Under the pieces are notes generated by a model. The model saw nothing but the letters and a program-made list of their open reading frames with translations. It made no database searches and had not been told where the DNA came from. Shown here in pieces: positions 6,449-8,315 of a DNA stretch of 8,315 bases. The translations under genes were made by a program, and so were the position numbers. Numbering within the stretch: position 1 is the first letter of the stretch; each line of letters begins with the position of its first letter. Origin of the DNA: Acidimicrobiaceae bacterium (GTDB lineage: Bacteria; Actinomycetota; Acidimicrobiia; Acidimicrobiales; MedAcidi-G1); contig PATJ01000012.1 of NCBI GenBank assembly GCA_002713545.1, positions 34,346-42,660 of the forward strand, read 5' to 3'.

Positions 6449-6869
6449 AAAAGAAGTTCGAGAACAAAATATAGAAGTTTTAAAAACTGCAATCTCTTCT
6501 ATTGGAACCGGAAACAATGAAATATTTTCAAGTCTTTACACAGATGACTGGGTTCTTGAACTTCCATATAGTAAGCCCCCTAAAGTTTTGACGGGGATAA
6601 TTGAAATTTTGGCTTATTTAAAACCGCAAATGGGCAAACTTGAATTTACTCTTTCACTCACAGAAATCTTTGAGTGCCTTGATCCTAATTTGTTAATCGC
6701 AGAATATGTGAGTGAAGGGAGATCCACTATCACTCATAAGCCTTATCAAAACTCCTATATAGGATTGTGGAGATTTAGGGAAGGCAAAATTTGTGGGGTT
6801 AAAGAATACCTGAACCCCATGATTGCCGCCGAAGCCAACGCACGGGCTGGTGATGAAAATCGAAAATAA
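6441..6869 (+). CDS. SnoaL/NTF2-like small protein (ketosteroid isomerase-like fold)
   Basis: About 142 residues with the layout of the NTF2/SnoaL cone-shaped fold. An N-terminal helix pair (NIEVLKTAISSIG) is followed by LYTDDWVLELPYSKPPKVLTG, where the TDD-W pair and the following P-x-x-x-x-G are typical. The C-terminal strands are LWRFREGKI and KEYLNP (121-126), which recall the xEYxNP end of SnoaL and PhzA/B-like proteins. Members isomerise, hydrate or cyclise small ligands, or only bind them; the ligand is not predictable. The start is uncertain. TTG 6441 is preferred because GGTGA at 6431-6435 matches the 16S tail at good spacing and gives an 8-nt overlap with the upstream gene; GTG 6432 and GTG 6408 are longer alternatives. 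The 3' end overlaps the DUF1214 gene by 17 nt, so all three genes are probably coupled. Confidence 0.8.
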   Translation: MNEKEVREQNIEVLKTAISSIGTGNNEIFSSLYTDDWVLELPYSKPPKVLTGIIEILAYLKPQMGKLEFTLSLTEIFECLDPNLLIAEYVSEGRSTITHKPYQNSYIGLWRFREGKICGVKEYLNPMIAAEANARAGDENRK

Positions 6870-8058
6870 ATTAGAACGATTAAGAAATGGAGATATTTTT
6901 GAAGATCTAATTCAGGCTTGGAAAAGATTAGGTCGACTTGTTTATAACGACGCAGCAACGGATCCTGATTCATTAGAAAGGGCTACAGGCCTGTTGTATA
7001 TGACCCATTATCTGACAGCAGGAGCAACACTAGCAATGGAGCTAAATGACCCTGACTATCCATATTTCGATCGTTGGGCGGATCGGTCGTACTCTTGGGG
7101 AATTGATTCCCCAGACGGTTTGTATTCGTTTGCGTGCATTAGAGGTGACTCGACGTATCGCATTTTCGGAAAGAGAGGCACTGCACATCAATTCGACATT
7201 GAGGTTCATTCGCCTCATTTTGCAAATGCCCCAAATTATCTAAGAACTGGGAACTTAGGATTTGTCGACATATATACCGAACTAGATGGAAGCGTGGAAA
7301 TAGTTCTTAGTCCAGAACCACCTCCAGAAGATAAGAAATTCAATTGGATTCAACTAACTCCAGATGCTGAGTCAGTCTGTGTAAGACAGTTTTTTTATGA
7401 CTGGGAAAATGAACAGAAAGCAGAACTATCAATTGAAAAAATCGATGCGAAATACCCACCCCCACCTGAAAAACCTGAAGTCATAGTTGACAAGGCAGAG
7501 CTTTTAATTAAATGGCTTGACGAGGCTGGAACATTTTGGGATGAAGTAATACGTACTTTTATGAAAGAACCAAACACAGTCACATTTTTAAATCCGAAAG
7601 AAAGTGATTGGGGTGGTCATGGTGGTCTTTCATATGGCATGGGTTCGATAGAAATCGGTCAAAATGAAGCTGCATTACTAGAGGTAAAACCCCCAGATTG
7701 CCACTTTTGGGGTTTCCAGCTCGGAAGTATCTACTGGGAGTCAATGGACTGGTGGAGAAGGCAGTCTTCATTAAATGGTTTTCAGGCAAAATGTGATTCT
7801 GATGGCGTTTTTCGTTGCGTAATTTCATCCCAAGATCCAGGTGTTCATAATTGGCTTGACACAGCAGGTTATTCGCAATTGACAATAATGGGCCGCTGGT
7901 TGCATGCCAGAGATTTTCCACAACCGCAAATAAAGGTTATTCCTTTTGAAGAAATTGACGAATATCTACCAGAAAACACCCAGAGGATTAGTTTGAACGA
8001 AAGAAGTGAGATAATTAGACGCCGAAATCTGGCTGTCCAGAAGATCTTAGGGCTTTGA
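6853..8058 (+). CDS. DUF1214-domain protein of unknown function
   Basis: A 401-residue protein. About residues 1-195 form an N-terminal domain rich in aromatic residues (YPYFDRWADRSYSWG, HSPHFANAPNY). A proline-rich hinge (KYPPPPEKPE, about 200-209) and a helix (about 212-240, WLDEAGTFWDEV) follow. The C-terminal part, about 270-355, resembles DUF1214, with PPDCHFWGFQLG, SMDWWRRQSSLNG and DPGVHNWLDTAG; these motifs are shared with many uncharacterised actinobacterial and proteobacterial proteins. No signal peptide, membrane helix or nucleotide-binding motif is seen. DUF1214 proteins have no established reaction; the many exposed-type Trp, His and Asp residues suggest binding of a small hydrophobic or carbohydrate ligand, which is inference. 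ATG 6853 is chosen over TTG 6823 and GTG 6850. It overlaps the SnoaL-like gene by 17 nt and ends the operon-like run. Confidence 0.8.
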   Translation: MKIENKLERLRNGDIFEDLIQAWKRLGRLVYNDAATDPDSLERATGLLYMTHYLTAGATLAMELNDPDYPYFDRWADRSYSWGIDSPDGLYSFACIRGDSTYRIFGKRGTAHQFDIEVHSPHFANAPNYLRTGNLGFVDIYTELDGSVEIVLSPEPPPEDKKFNWIQLTPDAESVCVRQFFYDWENEQKAELSIEKIDAKYPPPPEKPEVIVDKAELLIKWLDEAGTFWDEVIRTFMKEPNTVTFLNPKESDWGGHGGLSYGMGSIEIGQNEAALLEVKPPDCHFWGFQLGSIYWESMDWWRRQSSLNGFQAKCDSDGVFRCVISSQDPGVHNWLDTAGYSQLTIMGRWLHARDFPQPQIKVIPFEEIDEYLPENTQRISLNERSEIIRRRNLAVQKILGL

Positions 8059-8101
8059 TTCCGCCTTGGGGTAGGCCTAGGACATCAAGCTAAAGTCCAC
8101 C

Positions 8102-8108
8102 AAGGGGG
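8102..8108 (+). promoter_or_regulatory. Shine-Dalgarno AAGGGGG for the lipoprotein gene
   Basis: AAGGGGG ends five bases before ATG 8114, a strong site that fixes the start. In the 55-bp gap after the DUF1214 gene, TAAAGT (8091-8096) is a weak -10 candidate. CCTTGG (8064-8069) could pair with CCAAGG (8100-8105), which would partly cover this site; the six-base stem with a 30-nt loop is not strong evidence. Confidence 0.7.
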
Positions 8109-8113
8109 TCATC

Positions 8114-8315
8114 ATGAAAAGTTCAGTATTCGTATCTTGCTGCACACTAATGTTACTTTTTTCTGCCTGTGGCGGGGAAGAGGAAGAAACTAAGTCGAAC
8201 ATTGTGGCTCCGACTACGAGTGTGGCTCCGACTACGAGTGTGGCTCCGACTACGAGTGTGGCTCCGACTACGACTGTGGCTCCGACTACGACTGTGGCTC
8301 CGACTACGAGTGTGG
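8114..8315 (+). CDS. Lipoprotein with VAPTT(S/T) tandem repeats (3' end outside window)
   Basis: The first 67 residues of a secreted lipoprotein that runs off the right edge. K2 is the only basic residue of a short n-region; the hydrophobic stretch spans about 5-17 and the lipobox is F16-S-A-C19, so C19 is the expected lipidated residue after signal peptidase II cleavage. An acidic patch (GGEEEETKSN, 20-29) follows, then from V31 six full hexapeptides VAPTTS, VAPTTS, VAPTTS, VAPTTT, VAPTTT, VAPTTS and the start of a seventh. Pro/Thr-rich repeats of this kind usually act as extended, non-globular spacers on the cell surface and can be O-glycosylated in actinobacteria; a functional domain is expected downstream but is not visible. 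The start has a strong Shine-Dalgarno. There is no evident functional link to the operon upstream. Confidence 0.85.
   Translation, partial: MKSSVFVSCCTLMLLFSACGGEEEETKSNIVAPTTSVAPTTSVAPTTSVAPTTTVAPTTTVAPTTSV
8204..8315 (+). repeat. 18-bp tandem repeat, six full copies plus 4 bp, continuing past the window
   Basis: The unit GTGGCTCCGACTACGAGT is repeated head to tail from 8204 to 8311. Copies are identical except base 17, which is G in units 1, 2, 3 and 6 (Ser) and C in units 4 and 5 (Thr). The unit is a multiple of three, so gain or loss of copies keeps the frame. It is richer in GC than its surroundings. Near-identity at silent positions points to recent duplication by slippage or unequal crossing over. 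Confidence 0.95.

Noticed and set aside
7580..7921. Minus-strand open frame of 113 codons inside the DUF1214 gene
   Set aside because: It is antisense to conserved DUF1214 motifs and shows no domain or ribosome binding site.
8064..8105. CCTTGG/CCAAGG stem as a riboswitch or RNA thermometer over the lipoprotein Shine-Dalgarno
   Set aside because: Six paired bases with a 30-nt loop and no further pairing are too weak to claim a regulatory RNA.
8204..8315. CRISPR array
   Set aside because: The 18-bp units are contiguous with no unique spacers and translate in frame as VAPTT(S/T).
1..8315. Defence system, prophage, transposon or RNA gene
   Set aside because: No nuclease, transposase, integrase, toxin-antitoxin pair, tRNA-like fold or terminal inverted repeats were found on either strand.

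Overview
This window looks like chromosomal sequence from an AT-rich actinobacterium. The strongest pointer is a mycothiol-type zinc alcohol dehydrogenase (MscR family); mycothiol is the actinobacterial thiol. A PAC2-family protein, an ACT-domain GlnD and apparent leaderless promoters (TANNNT a few bases before ATG, no Shine-Dalgarno) agree with this. The low GC (by eye near 40%, not counted) and the lipoprotein with VAPTT repeats suggest a free-living, possibly aquatic, Acidimicrobiia-like lineage. That placement is inference. No tRNA, rRNA, CRISPR array, insertion sequence, phage gene or defence system is visible.

Left part (1-3303): housekeeping and single genes. The 3' end of glnD (HD domain plus two ACT domains) enters from the left edge. 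It is followed by a Nudix hydrolase with an N-terminal helical domain. Convergent to the Nudix gene, with only 10 bp between stops, is a PAC2-family gene on the minus strand. PAC2 is divergent from a GNAT acetyltransferase across 66 bp that hold two back-to-back promoter candidates, a CG-only-core palindrome and an 8-bp direct repeat. A perfect 16-bp AT-rich palindrome with a T-run follows the GNAT gene.

Middle part (3397-8058): five tightly packed plus-strand genes, most likely one operon. They are mscR-like dehydrogenase, Gfo/Idh/MocA oxidoreductase, aldo/keto reductase, SnoaL/NTF2-like small protein, and DUF1214 protein. Junctions are a 12-nt gap and then three overlaps, and several starts are GTG or TTG. 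Three intact NAD(P)-dependent redox enzymes plus two probable small-molecule-binding proteins suggest oxidation of a sugar, polyol or other alcohol, with the MscR-like enzyme either removing released formaldehyde or acting on another alcohol. The usual hydrolase partner for S-formylmycothiol is not next to mscR here. This cassette is the most interesting unit in the window, but its substrate cannot be read from sequence.

Right edge (8114-8315): start of a secreted lipoprotein with a strong ribosome binding site. After the lipid-anchor cysteine it runs into a nearly perfect 18-bp tandem repeat encoding VAPTT(S/T), truncated by the window end.
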